From: Bacteroidales bacterium UBA1187
GTDB taxonomy: Bacteria > Bacteroidota > Bacteroidia > Bacteroidales > Paludibacteraceae
Direction: 5' to 3'
DNA length: 16,874 nucleotides
NCBI GenBank assembly: GCA_002309835.1
Contig: DBYL01000024.1
Location: forward strand, 10,987-27,860
The translations under genes and the position numbers were made by a program. Under the pieces are notes generated by a model. It was not told the DNA's origin, did no database searches, and worked only from the letters and a program-made list of their open reading frames with translations. Positions 1 through 6,956 of this stretch are shown piece after piece; within the stretch, counting starts at the first letter, position 1; each line of letters opens with the position of its first letter.

Positions 1-58
1 CGAAGAGGCTCCGGCTGAGGAAGCTGCAGAAGAACCTGCTGCTGAGGCTGAGGCATAA
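1..58 (+). CDS. C-terminal tail of an Ala/Glu-rich protein, possibly ribosomal protein S16 (partial)
   Basis: An open frame enters from the left edge and ends at TAA 56-58. The 18 visible residues are almost entirely Glu, Ala and Pro (EEAPAEEAAEEPAAEAEA). Acidic, alanine-rich C-terminal extensions of this kind are known on several Bacteroidota ribosomal proteins, S16 (rpsP) in particular, which is why S16 is suggested. The conserved core lies outside the window, so the identity is an inference from composition only. A hairpin terminator follows at 81-115, so this is probably the last gene of its transcript. Confidence 0.5.
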   Translation, partial: EEAPAEEAAEEPAAEAEA

Positions 59-80
59 ACAGCCGCCATTTACAGCGAAA

Positions 81-115
81 AGAAGTTCAAAACGCAAGTT
101 TTGGGCTTTTTTTTT
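81..115 (+). terminator. Intrinsic terminator after the upstream gene
   Basis: The core stem CAAAAC (88-93) and GTTTTG (98-103) encloses a GCAA tetraloop. The stem extends outward through G-U and A-U pairs to 81 and 110, and the 3' side runs into a nine-T tract at 107-115. This is a textbook Rho-independent layout, 23 bp after the stop codon at 58. The T-tract also carries the upstream element of the next promoter. Confidence 0.85.
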
Positions 116-144
116 GTATATATCAGAAAAAAACACTAACTTTG
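113..144 (+). promoter_or_regulatory. Bacteroidota-type promoter of the polysaccharide operon
   Basis: TTTG at 113-116 (the -33 element) and TAACTTTG at 137-144 (the -7 element, consensus TAnnTTTG) are separated by 20 nt, the spacing used by the primary sigma factor of Bacteroidota. Transcription would begin about five bases past the second element, near 149-150. This supports ATG 175 as the start of the first gene rather than the in-frame TTG at 142, which lies inside the promoter. Confidence 0.8.
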
Positions 145-164
145 CACGCAGAAAATGCGTGCAA
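142..164. promoter_or_regulatory. Perfect inverted repeat across the transcription start (possible operator)
   Basis: Arms TTGCACGCA (142-150) and TGCGTGCAA (156-164) are exact reverse complements over 9 bp with a GAAAA spacer. The left arm overlaps the -7 element and lies mostly upstream of the predicted start of transcription. The symmetry is therefore more likely to act in DNA, as a repressor or activator site, than as an RNA hairpin. No binding protein can be named from the sequence. Confidence 0.5.
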
Positions 165-174
165 CAGCAGGGAG

Positions 175-1356
175 ATGTTTTACTTAATAATCTTTCTTAT
201 CCTCTTCGTGTTAGCGGTACTGAACGTACAGATGCACGATAAGCTCAGTTCTCAACTGCTGAGTGGCATCGCTGCGTTGCTTTTGATAGCTATCGCCGGA
301 TTGCGTTACGAGACCGGTGGCGACTGGGATACGTATGCAGAGATGTACGCTTCTTTTCCTCCGCTCAGTCGTCTTCTCGGCAGACCGATAGAATTCTTAC
401 AACAACCGGTGGAAGAAGGATTTGTGCTTCTATGCGCTTTCGTCAAATCGCTCGGGGGTACTATTCAACACTTGTTCTTCGTCGTTACCGCTATCGACAT
501 CCTGCTGATCAGTTGTGCCTTACCGAAATATACCAAGTATCCGGTAGTAGCGCTGATGTGCTATTATGGGTTGCTGTATTTCTCGCTGGAGATGATCTAT
601 ATCCGTCAGGCCACGGCGGTAGCGCTCTGTTTCTTTGCGCTGCAATATATACGGCCGAAACGTATCGTTCCGTACCTGCTTGTCGTGCTGTTAGCTTGTA
701 CGTTCCACCGCGTAGCGGCACTGATGCTCCCGCTATTCTTCGTATTGGACAAAAAGATATCAGAGTGGATATACCTGACGGTTGTAGGCGTAGGGGCAAT
801 AGTAATGCTGATTGGAGTACCTTGGTTACAAACAATCTTTCTTACCATCGCCGGTTGGTTCGGAGAGCTCTACGCGGAGAAAGCAGAGATGTATGTCCGT
901 ACGGCGATGTTCTCGGCGAATCGCGGTGTGAGTCTGGGTTTTGTGCTTAACCTCCTGATCCTGGTAGTGGTGATTAGTTTCAAACGTAAGATTGATGAAC
1001 TGCCGTACGGCACGATCATGCTGAATATGTTTGCGTTGAGTCTGGTGCTCTATTACTATTGTTTCGAACTGGTGGAGGTCAGCAATCGCGTACGTCTTTT
1101 CTTCTTCATTGGCATCATCGCTTTGCTGCCGATGGTATTAGAGGTATTGCCGATTTTTATGGAACGTATTACCGGGTTAGTAGTAGTGGCATTGTACTGC
1201 TTCTGTTTTGCACGGGGCATCTTCCTAGAGTATCCTCAGGCCGCAGCGTATAACCCGTATCAAAATTATATCGAGTATAAGATTCATCCGCGACCAAGTA
1301 CCGGCAAACAGCGTTTGGAACAAAGTGAACGGTTCTTCAGAGATGAACGACAATGA
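175..1356 (+). CDS. EpsG/Wzy-like polysaccharide polymerase, multi-pass membrane protein
   Basis: This 393-residue, very hydrophobic protein has about ten predicted membrane segments, starting with one at residues 1-18. The motif RYETGGDWDTY (residues 44-54) and a later IYIRQATAVAL stretch match the conserved Arg/Gly-Asp/Tyr and IRQ signatures of the EpsG family. That family is believed to polymerise exopolysaccharide or O-antigen repeat units at the outer face of the inner membrane, in the manner of Wzy. The start ATG 175 is chosen because the longer in-frame TTG start at 142 lies within the promoter. No usable Shine-Dalgarno is present, as is normal for Bacteroidota. The stop overlaps the next ATG (ATGA, 1353-1356), and the gene heads a glycosyltransferase operon, which supports the polymerase role. 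The glycan substrate is unknown. Confidence 0.8.
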   Translation: MFYLIIFLILFVLAVLNVQMHDKLSSQLLSGIAALLLIAIAGLRYETGGDWDTYAEMYASFPPLSRLLGRPIEFLQQPVEEGFVLLCAFVKSLGGTIQHLFFVVTAIDILLISCALPKYTKYPVVALMCYYGLLYFSLEMIYIRQATAVALCFFALQYIRPKRIVPYLLVVLLACTFHRVAALMLPLFFVLDKKISEWIYLTVVGVGAIVMLIGVPWLQTIFLTIAGWFGELYAEKAEMYVRTAMFSANRGVSLGFVLNLLILVVVISFKRKIDELPYGTIMLNMFALSLVLYYYCFELVEVSNRVRLFFFIGIIALLPMVLEVLPIFMERITGLVVVALYCFCFARGIFLEYPQAAAYNPYQNYIEYKIHPRPSTGKQRLEQSERFFRDERQ

Positions 1357-2462
1357 GTCATATCCTTTTCATATCTCACGCCCGCGGTATGCATGGCGCA
1401 GAAACGGTGATGATACAGGCTATCAAAGCCTGCGTGGCTCGTGGTGCACGTGTGACATTGGTTGTACCGGCCATCGTGCCGGATGAAGGACTGGAAGCAA
1501 TGGTGGCGGGTATACCGCATCTCACTATGCTCTCCTTACCTTACCGCGCATTAGGTGTACATGCGCTGCGCACGCCATGGGTGCGAGCGTATAACCGTTC
1601 TGCCTTACGTCGACTCATCGCGTATGTGCGTCGCGAAGAAGTGGATACTATCTATTCGAACACGAGCATCACCATCCTAGGAGCAGACCTTGCCCGTCGT
1701 ACGCATATACGTCATATATGGCATTGGCACGAGTGGCAGGACAGCACGTTCGGCTATCACCCGTCTTTACGTCCGCTATATCGTCGGGCTATCAAGACGG
1801 CGCAGGTTCTTTTCATCTCCCGTCAGCAGAGACAAGGATGGGAAGAGGACTTGAGGATACCAATCCAAGGCTCCGTTTTATACAATCCCATTAAGCAGAT
1901 AAACCCGATGAAATCGGACGTTTCTGCAGTGCATGACGGGTTGCGCATCGGTTTTATCGGTTCTTTTGAAGCACGCAAGAACATCCCGCTTTTGGTACAC
2001 GCGTTCGAGCGTCTGCATGCGCATACACCGGATACTGCTCTTTGGTTATGCGGCGCAAAAAATACAGCCGACATCCGAATGATTGAACAGATGAGCGCTT
2101 TACGCGAACCCGTCCTCCGTATCCTGCCGCAGACCTCGGACGTCAGTGCGTTTTACCATCAGATAGACATTCTTGTCTTACCTTCATGGTGCGAGACGAT
2201 GCCTTTAGTAGTGCTCGAAGCCATGCAAGCCGGTGTATGTGTGCTGCAGACCAGCCGATCCGGCATGACCGAACTGCTTGACAACGAGAAAGAGACCCTC
2301 TTCTTCTCTCCGAACGAACCCGAACAGCTGCTGCGTTTCTTGGTTCGTTGCACCAACGAACGCGAACGAAAACGCATCGCCTTAGCAGGACAGAAGAAAG
2401 CATTGCAGTTAGTAAAAGACCTGTCGTTTGACGACCAAATAGCAAGTTTATTATGCGAGTAA
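1353..2462 (+). CDS. GT4-family glycosyltransferase (GT-B fold)
   Basis: The protein is 369 residues, the usual GT4 length. The N-terminal half has the acceptor-domain opening (HILFISHARGMHGAE, residues 3-17), which includes the Gly-rich loop. The C-terminal half starts with RIGFIGSFEARKN (about 198-210) and carries the EX7E signature, E281 to E289 in ETMPLVVLE, which binds the sugar nucleotide. No signal peptide or membrane segment is seen, so it should act at the cytoplasmic face on a lipid-linked intermediate. The start ATG overlaps the polymerase stop by 4 bp, and its own end overlaps the WbsX gene by 10 bp. Donor sugar and linkage cannot be read from the sequence. Confidence 0.9.
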   Translation: MSHILFISHARGMHGAETVMIQAIKACVARGARVTLVVPAIVPDEGLEAMVAGIPHLTMLSLPYRALGVHALRTPWVRAYNRSALRRLIAYVRREEVDTIYSNTSITILGADLARRTHIRHIWHWHEWQDSTFGYHPSLRPLYRRAIKTAQVLFISRQQRQGWEEDLRIPIQGSVLYNPIKQINPMKSDVSAVHDGLRIGFIGSFEARKNIPLLVHAFERLHAHTPDTALWLCGAKNTADIRMIEQMSALREPVLRILPQTSDVSAFYHQIDILVLPSWCETMPLVVLEAMQAGVCVLQTSRSGMTELLDNEKETLFFSPNEPEQLLRFLVRCTNERERKRIALAGQKKALQLVKDLSFDDQIASLLCE

Positions 2463-3517
2463 TCGCCTATTATCTACCGCAGTTCCATCCTATCCCTGAG
2501 AATGACGAATGGTGGGGAAAAGGATTCACGGATTGGACGAGTGTGCGTAATGCCGCTCCGCTTTTCCGTGGACATTTCCAGCCGGCGGAACCGGGGGAAT
2601 TAGGTTATTACAACTTGTTAGACGCTGCGGTGCGGGAACGTCAGGCACAACTGGCACGCGAAGCGGGAATAGATGGTTTCTGCTACTGGCATTATTGGTT
2701 CGGCGGCAAGCAGTTATTGGAGAAACCGTTGCAGCAAGTGTTTGAGAGCGGTCAACCTGATTTCCCTTTTTGTATCGGTTGGGCCAACGAGAGTTGGAAA
2801 GCAAAAACATGGGTGGACCATCAAAAGGGAACGGACCGCATGCTTATCGAGCAGACCTATTCCGAAGAGGATGATAAAGTGCATTTTGAAGCAATCCTGC
2901 CTATGTTGCGCGATAAACGCTATATACGCGTGGATGACAAACCATTATTAGTGGTCTATCGTCCGCTGGACATCCCGGATGGAAAAGTATGGGTAGAACG
3001 ATGGCAACAGATGGCAAAAAGCGCCGGTTTCAACGGACTTTTTCTAGTTGGGAACGTCACCTATAGCAAGCAGGTAGTCGAGGTCAAGGCGATGGGCTTT
3101 AATGCAGTAAATATAGTTCCGATAGGAGACGCCAAGCGGGATATTCGATCCGCCTTAAGACATCTGCCGAACCTCTTCTGGCATGTCTGCGGCAAAGCGC
3201 CACTCGTCTATGAGTACACGGAAGCTATGTCTGCTTTTGCGGCGCCAGTGATGCAACGCGAAGAAGTCGTACCTACTATCCTACCTAATTGGGATCATTC
3301 TCCGCGCAGCCGCATGCGGGCGTTTGTGATGCATAACTCTACGCCACAGGCCTTTAAGGAGCATGTAGAGGTTATCAAACGCATCGTGGATAAAAAACAG
3401 AACCGGTTGGTGATGCTAAAGTCTTGGAATGAGTGGGGAGAAGGCAACTATATGGAGCCGGATGCACGGTGGGGCAAACAGTATATTGAAATCTTAGGAG
3501 AAATAATGCAAGCATGA
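2453..3517 (+). CDS. WbsX-type glycosyltransferase / GH99-like protein
   Basis: This 354-residue protein opens with IAYYLPQFHPIPENDEWWG and a GFTDWTSV motif (residues 4-31). It has GFCYWHYWFGG near 75-85, GWANESW near 109-115, and closes with KSWNEWGEGNYMEPD (323-337). These are hallmarks of the Glyco_tran_WbsX family (GH99-like TIM barrel), found almost only in O-antigen and capsule clusters. The acidic residues of the barrel motifs are intact. The family has been called glycosyltransferase by context, but its fold is that of endo-mannosidase family GH99, so either synthesis or trimming of the glycan is possible. It overlaps the genes on both sides (10 bp before, 4 bp after), which points to coupled translation. 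Confidence 0.88.
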   Translation: MRVIAYYLPQFHPIPENDEWWGKGFTDWTSVRNAAPLFRGHFQPAEPGELGYYNLLDAAVRERQAQLAREAGIDGFCYWHYWFGGKQLLEKPLQQVFESGQPDFPFCIGWANESWKAKTWVDHQKGTDRMLIEQTYSEEDDKVHFEAILPMLRDKRYIRVDDKPLLVVYRPLDIPDGKVWVERWQQMAKSAGFNGLFLVGNVTYSKQVVEVKAMGFNAVNIVPIGDAKRDIRSALRHLPNLFWHVCGKAPLVYEYTEAMSAFAAPVMQREEVVPTILPNWDHSPRSRMRAFVMHNSTPQAFKEHVEVIKRIVDKKQNRLVMLKSWNEWGEGNYMEPDARWGKQYIEILGEIMQA

Positions 3518-4452
3518 TACCGGTAGTATATGATAACATCATTTTTACGCTTCAGCGCAGCGGAGGCATCTCCGTAGTATGGAACGAACTGCTGCGCAGA
3601 GCCCGTGCTGACCGTGAGATAATGTTGACGGAACTGGACTACACGACCCACCATCGTTGGATGGAGCGGTACCGGATACCGGACTATAAGGTTTCGGCAC
3701 CTACTATCTTTCATTCCTCGTATTTTCGTATACTGCCGCAGCAAGGAGTGTATAATATCACGAGCGTACATGATCTTACCTATCATCTCTATCGACATGG
3801 ATTAGCGAAAGCCGTGCATCTATGGGAAGAGGAACGGGCCTTACGGCATAGCGAAGCGGTCATCTGCGTCAGCGAACATACTAAGCGCGATCTGCTGCAT
3901 TTCTATCCGTGGGTAAAAGAGGAGCAAGTATATGTGGTCTATAACGGCGTAGGAGAGGAGTTTTTCCCGATTCCATCGGCAAAAAAGAAGGGCTATCTGC
4001 TGTTCGTAGGCAATAGTACGGCAGCTTATAAACGTCTCGATATCGCGCAAGCAGTGGCGCGAATGACGGGTCTGAAATTAGTGAACGTGACGAATGTACC
4101 GCGCGAAGAGATGAACCGCTATTATAACGAAGCTTTATGTCTCTTGTATCCTTCTGACTACGAAGGTTTCGGTCTGCCTATCCTCGAAGCCCAGAAAGCC
4201 GGTTGTCCAGTAATCGCACAGGCTTCTTCTTCTATACCAGAGGTAATCGGAGCGCAGGGATGGACTATTCGTCATGATACGCCTCAACGGATGGCCGAAG
4301 AGATGGCGAAGCAAGTAAGGGAACTGCTATCTCGCCCTGCCACAGACTTGATTGAGGCTGGTATAACCAACGCAGCGCGTTTCTCATGGGAGAAGACGTA
4401 TGCGCAAACGAAACAAGTATATGAAAGTATCTATCATCACCATCACCTATAA
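3514..4452 (+). CDS. GT4-family glycosyltransferase, mannosyltransferase-like
   Basis: The protein is 312 residues, shorter than the usual 350-400 but with both GT-B halves. The N-terminus (YDNIIFTLQRSGGIS, residues 6-20) is the conserved acceptor-side loop of a GT4 subgroup often annotated as mannosyltransferase. SVHDLTY (84-90) and ICVSEHTKRDLL (117-128) are further subgroup motifs. LLFVGNSTAAYKR (162-174) begins the donor domain, and E217 to E225 in EGFGLPILE is the EX7E catalytic signature. The start is coupled to the preceding stop (ATGA at 3514-3517). The last 32 bp overlap the next gene. The natural C-terminus is YHHHHL, which is genomic and not a cloning tag. Confidence 0.88.
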   Translation: MIPVVYDNIIFTLQRSGGISVVWNELLRRARADREIMLTELDYTTHHRWMERYRIPDYKVSAPTIFHSSYFRILPQQGVYNITSVHDLTYHLYRHGLAKAVHLWEEERALRHSEAVICVSEHTKRDLLHFYPWVKEEQVYVVYNGVGEEFFPIPSAKKKGYLLFVGNSTAAYKRLDIAQAVARMTGLKLVNVTNVPREEMNRYYNEALCLLYPSDYEGFGLPILEAQKAGCPVIAQASSSIPEVIGAQGWTIRHDTPQRMAEEMAKQVRELLSRPATDLIEAGITNAARFSWEKTYAQTKQVYESIYHHHHL

Positions 4453-5161
4453 TAGCGCTAGGACGCTACAGCACACTTTGGATAGCGTACAAAAGCAGAA
4501 CTTTGCGGATATCGAGCATATTCTCATCGATGGTGCTTCTACGGATAGCACACGCCAGATGATAGAGGCATATGCGAAGGAGCATACGAATGTGCGTTGG
4601 ATATCCGAGCCCGACGAGGGTATATACAACGCGCTGAACAAAGGAATAAATATGGCCACAGGCGATATCATCGGTTTTTTGCACTCCGACGATGTGTTCG
4701 CTTCACCTGAGACCATCGCGCATATTGCCGCAGCTTTTGAACAACCTGACACGAAACTTGTATATGGCGATCTAGAGTACTGCAAAGGCGACAAAGTGGT
4801 GCGGCGATGGAAGAGCAATAGCTATCATGCCTGTGCGCTCAAGTACGGCTGGATGCCTCCGCATCCAACGATGTATGTACGCCACGAAGTATACGAGCAG
4901 GTGGGGCCTTATGACGAATGGTTTCGTATATCTGCGGACTACGATATGATACTTCGTATCTTCACTGCCGGGTATTCGTCACATTACCTGCCGGAAGTGC
5001 TGGTATGTATGAATACCGGCGGAGCCAGTAACAAAGACTCACGAGCACGACTATCGAAAACGCAAGAAGACTATATCGTGCTCAAGAAGAACCATGTAGG
5101 GGCAGGCTACCTGACTGTCCTCTGCAAACAACTGCGCAAAATACGTCAGTTCATTAGATAA
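4421..5161 (+). CDS. GT2-family glycosyltransferase (WcaA/SpsA-like, GT-A fold)
   Basis: This 246-residue cytoplasmic enzyme begins MKVSIITITYNSARTL, the GT2 first strand and nucleotide-binding loop. LIDGASTDST (residues 35-44) and the metal-binding DXD-like SDD at 89-91, within GFLHSDD, follow, and ISADYDMILR lies in the acceptor half. ATG 4421 is preferred over the in-frame ATG at 4400, because residue 8 of the longer version is where GT2 homology begins and the shorter start reduces overlap with the gene before. The overlap is still 32 bp, which is unusually long. Architecture and PPHPTMYVR resemble enzymes adding one sugar to a lipid-linked repeat unit. Specificity is unknown. Confidence 0.88.
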   Translation: MKVSIITITYNSARTLQHTLDSVQKQNFADIEHILIDGASTDSTRQMIEAYAKEHTNVRWISEPDEGIYNALNKGINMATGDIIGFLHSDDVFASPETIAHIAAAFEQPDTKLVYGDLEYCKGDKVVRRWKSNSYHACALKYGWMPPHPTMYVRHEVYEQVGPYDEWFRISADYDMILRIFTAGYSSHYLPEVLVCMNTGGASNKDSRARLSKTQEDYIVLKKNHVGAGYLTVLCKQLRKIRQFIR

Positions 5162-5188
5162 AATCACTAATCACAAATCACCGATAAC
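5161..5188. repeat. Four-unit 7-bp tandem repeat in the GT2-GT2 gap
   Basis: Units AAATCAC, TAATCAC and AAATCAC are followed by a degenerate CGATAAC. Together they fill exactly 28 bp from the last base of the upstream stop codon to two bases before the next ATG. The same format, four 7-bp units with a different sequence, occurs twice inside the NRPS gene at 15194-15221 and 15454-15481. Confidence 0.75.
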
Positions 5189-5190
5189 AA

Positions 5191-5988
5191 ATGTTAAACA
5201 TCTCCATCGTTTTGTATCATCCGAATTGGGAAGAGGAAGTGCTTCCGCTGGTAGAAGAGTTATTACGCGTCAAGGCGCTGCGTAAGATTTACTTGTTGGA
5301 TAACAGTGAAGACCGCGAGGTGCATCCTAAGTCCGAGATCAAGCATGCTAAGTTACGGTATATGCATATGGCGGAGAATCTAGGTTACGGACGTGCGCAT
5401 AATGTGGCGTTGCGCGAGAGTGCCTATTACAAGACCGACCTTCATCTGGTGATGAATAGCGATATCCGCGTGAAGGCGGAAGATATCGATGCAATGCACG
5501 ACTGGATGATGGCCAACCCACAGGTAGGTCAACTCATGCCGAAGGTGGTGAACACCGATGGCTCACAACAATTCCTTGCCAAACGCTTACCTACTCCGCT
5601 GGATGTGTTCGGTCGTCGGTTCTTACCTGCACGATGGATGGAGAGAAGGAATAAGCGTTATGAGCTACGCGACTTAGACCTCACGCGCCCCATCAATGCT
5701 CCTTATCTGAGCGGCTGCTTCATGCTGCTGCGTACGACGGCGGTGGTAGAGGCGGGACTATTCGACGAGCGCTATTTCATGTATCCCGAAGATATTGACC
5801 TCACGCGTACCATCCATCGTAACTGGCTCACACTCTATTACCCCGAGTGGACCATCACACATGCTCACGCGCAAGCATCCTATAAAAACAAACACATGCT
5901 CCGAATTCATATCCGAAACATGTGTCGCTATTTCAATAAATGGGGTTGGTTCTTCGATAGAGAACGTCACACATTCAACAGTCTATAA
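5191..5988 (+). CDS. GT2-family glycosyltransferase, rhamnosyltransferase-like
   Basis: The 265-residue protein starts ISIVLYHPNWE. It has LLDNSED (residues 35-41), AENLGYGRAHNVAL (61-74), the metal-binding motif VMNSDI with D91, the acceptor motif PYLSGCFMLLR (171-181), and EDIDLTRTI near 200-208 in place of the ED catalytic dyad. The NLGYGRAxN and SGCFMLL pattern is typical of WbbL/RfbF-like rhamnosyl- and related transferases, though the sugar cannot be fixed from sequence. It is separated from the preceding gene by 29 bp, nearly all of it a heptamer repeat. This is the only clear gap in the operon. Its last 22 bp overlap the tail of the convergent antiporter gene. Confidence 0.88.
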   Translation: MLNISIVLYHPNWEEEVLPLVEELLRVKALRKIYLLDNSEDREVHPKSEIKHAKLRYMHMAENLGYGRAHNVALRESAYYKTDLHLVMNSDIRVKAEDIDAMHDWMMANPQVGQLMPKVVNTDGSQQFLAKRLPTPLDVFGRRFLPARWMERRNKRYELRDLDLTRPINAPYLSGCFMLLRTTAVVEAGLFDERYFMYPEDIDLTRTIHRNWLTLYYPEWTITHAHAQASYKNKHMLRIHIRNMCRYFNKWGWFFDRERHTFNSL

Positions 5989-6956
5989 GTGAGGTAAGAC
6001 GCATAGATGATGAGAAGCAACGCTCCGGCCCAGCGCTGTATCTTACGCTCGTGGTCGGTCTTCACGGCCAGCCATACGATGATACTACCGGCCGCAGCCA
6101 TGATCGCATCCACCTCGATGCCGTTATAAGCAGGCAGCGGACGCACGGTGGCGCTGGTGCCTAAGACGAAGAACACATTGAAGATATTGGAGCCAACGAC
6201 ATTACCCAGCGCGATGTCGCAGTTCTTCTTAAATGCCGCGAGGACAGAGGTAGCCAGTTCCGGCAATGACGTACCGAGCGCCACTACCGTCAGACCAATC
6301 ACCGCCTCACTCACGCCCAAGCGTGTAGCGATATCTACGGCACTCTTCACAATCAGTTCACCACCTACAACAAGTCCGATGAAACCGGCAAGAATGAGCG
6401 CTATCGCGCGACGCGTAGGCAACACTTTGACCTCTTCCGCACCGGCTTCCTCCGGATGATCTTTCGCATGACGGAAGGTAATATAGAGGAAATAGCAGAA
6501 GAATACCAGCAGAACGATTCCGCCCATCCTACCGACGCCTCGCTCGCTCTCACCGAAAGGCAGCTGGATAGCAACGAAGATCAGGACCAACACACCGGCG
6601 ATGATGGAGAGAGGAATATCAAAATCGCGACTACGCTTACGCGATACTATCGGATAGACAAGGGCGGTGAGACCGAGGATGACGAAGGTGTTGATGATAT
6701 TCGAGCCTAAGATATTCGTGATGGCGAGGTCAGTCGATCCTTCCACCACGGATACCATATTCACGACAAACTCCGGCATCGAGGTGCCGAAGGCCACTAC
6801 CGTCAGGCCTATCACCAGATCACTGATGCCGAAGCGTTTGGCGATAGAAGACGCTCCATCCACCAGCCAGTCCGCACCTTTCACCAGCGCCACAAAGCCC
6901 GCGATGATAAACACCACCGCGACCCACCATCCATATGCTAACAATTGCTCTATCAT
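5967..6956 (-). CDS. Calcium/sodium antiporter, CaCA superfamily (YrbG-like)
   Basis: This 329-residue inner-membrane protein has the two inverted repeats of the cation/calcium exchanger superfamily. The first alpha motif is GLTVVAFGTSMPE (residues 50-62) with GSNIINT (84-90). The second is GLTVVALGTSLPE (221-233) with GNVVGSNIFN (251-260). The paired Glu residues in TSxPE are the expected ion ligands. Length and layout match E. coli YrbG (about 325 residues) and predict ten membrane segments with a hydrophilic central loop (about 160-182). It exchanges Ca2+ for Na+ or H+ across the inner membrane. Its ATG overlaps the ychF stop (ATGA), so it is likely co-transcribed and translationally coupled with ychF. 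Confidence 0.93.
   Translation of the reverse strand: MIEQLLAYGWWVAVVFIIAGFVALVKGADWLVDGASSIAKRFGISDLVIGLTVVAFGTSMPEFVVNMVSVVEGSTDLAITNILGSNIINTFVILGLTALVYPIVSRKRSRDFDIPLSIIAGVLVLIFVAIQLPFGESERGVGRMGGIVLLVFFCYFLYITFRHAKDHPEEAGAEEVKVLPTRRAIALILAGFIGLVVGGELIVKSAVDIATRLGVSEAVIGLTVVALGTSLPELATSVLAAFKKNCDIALGNVVGSNIFNVFFVLGTSATVRPLPAYNGIEVDAIMAAAGSIIVWLAVKTDHERKIQRWAGALLLIIYASYLTYRLLNV

Noticed and set aside
142..174. Longer start (TTG at 142) for the EpsG-like gene
   Set aside because: The TTG is part of the -7 element and lies upstream of the predicted transcription start; ATG 175 begins directly with the first membrane segment.
4435..4452. Terminal HHHH of the second GT4 protein as a cloning tag
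   Set aside because: It is followed by Leu and a stop, lies in the overlap with the next GT2 gene and is explained by the coding of ITITY in the other frame.
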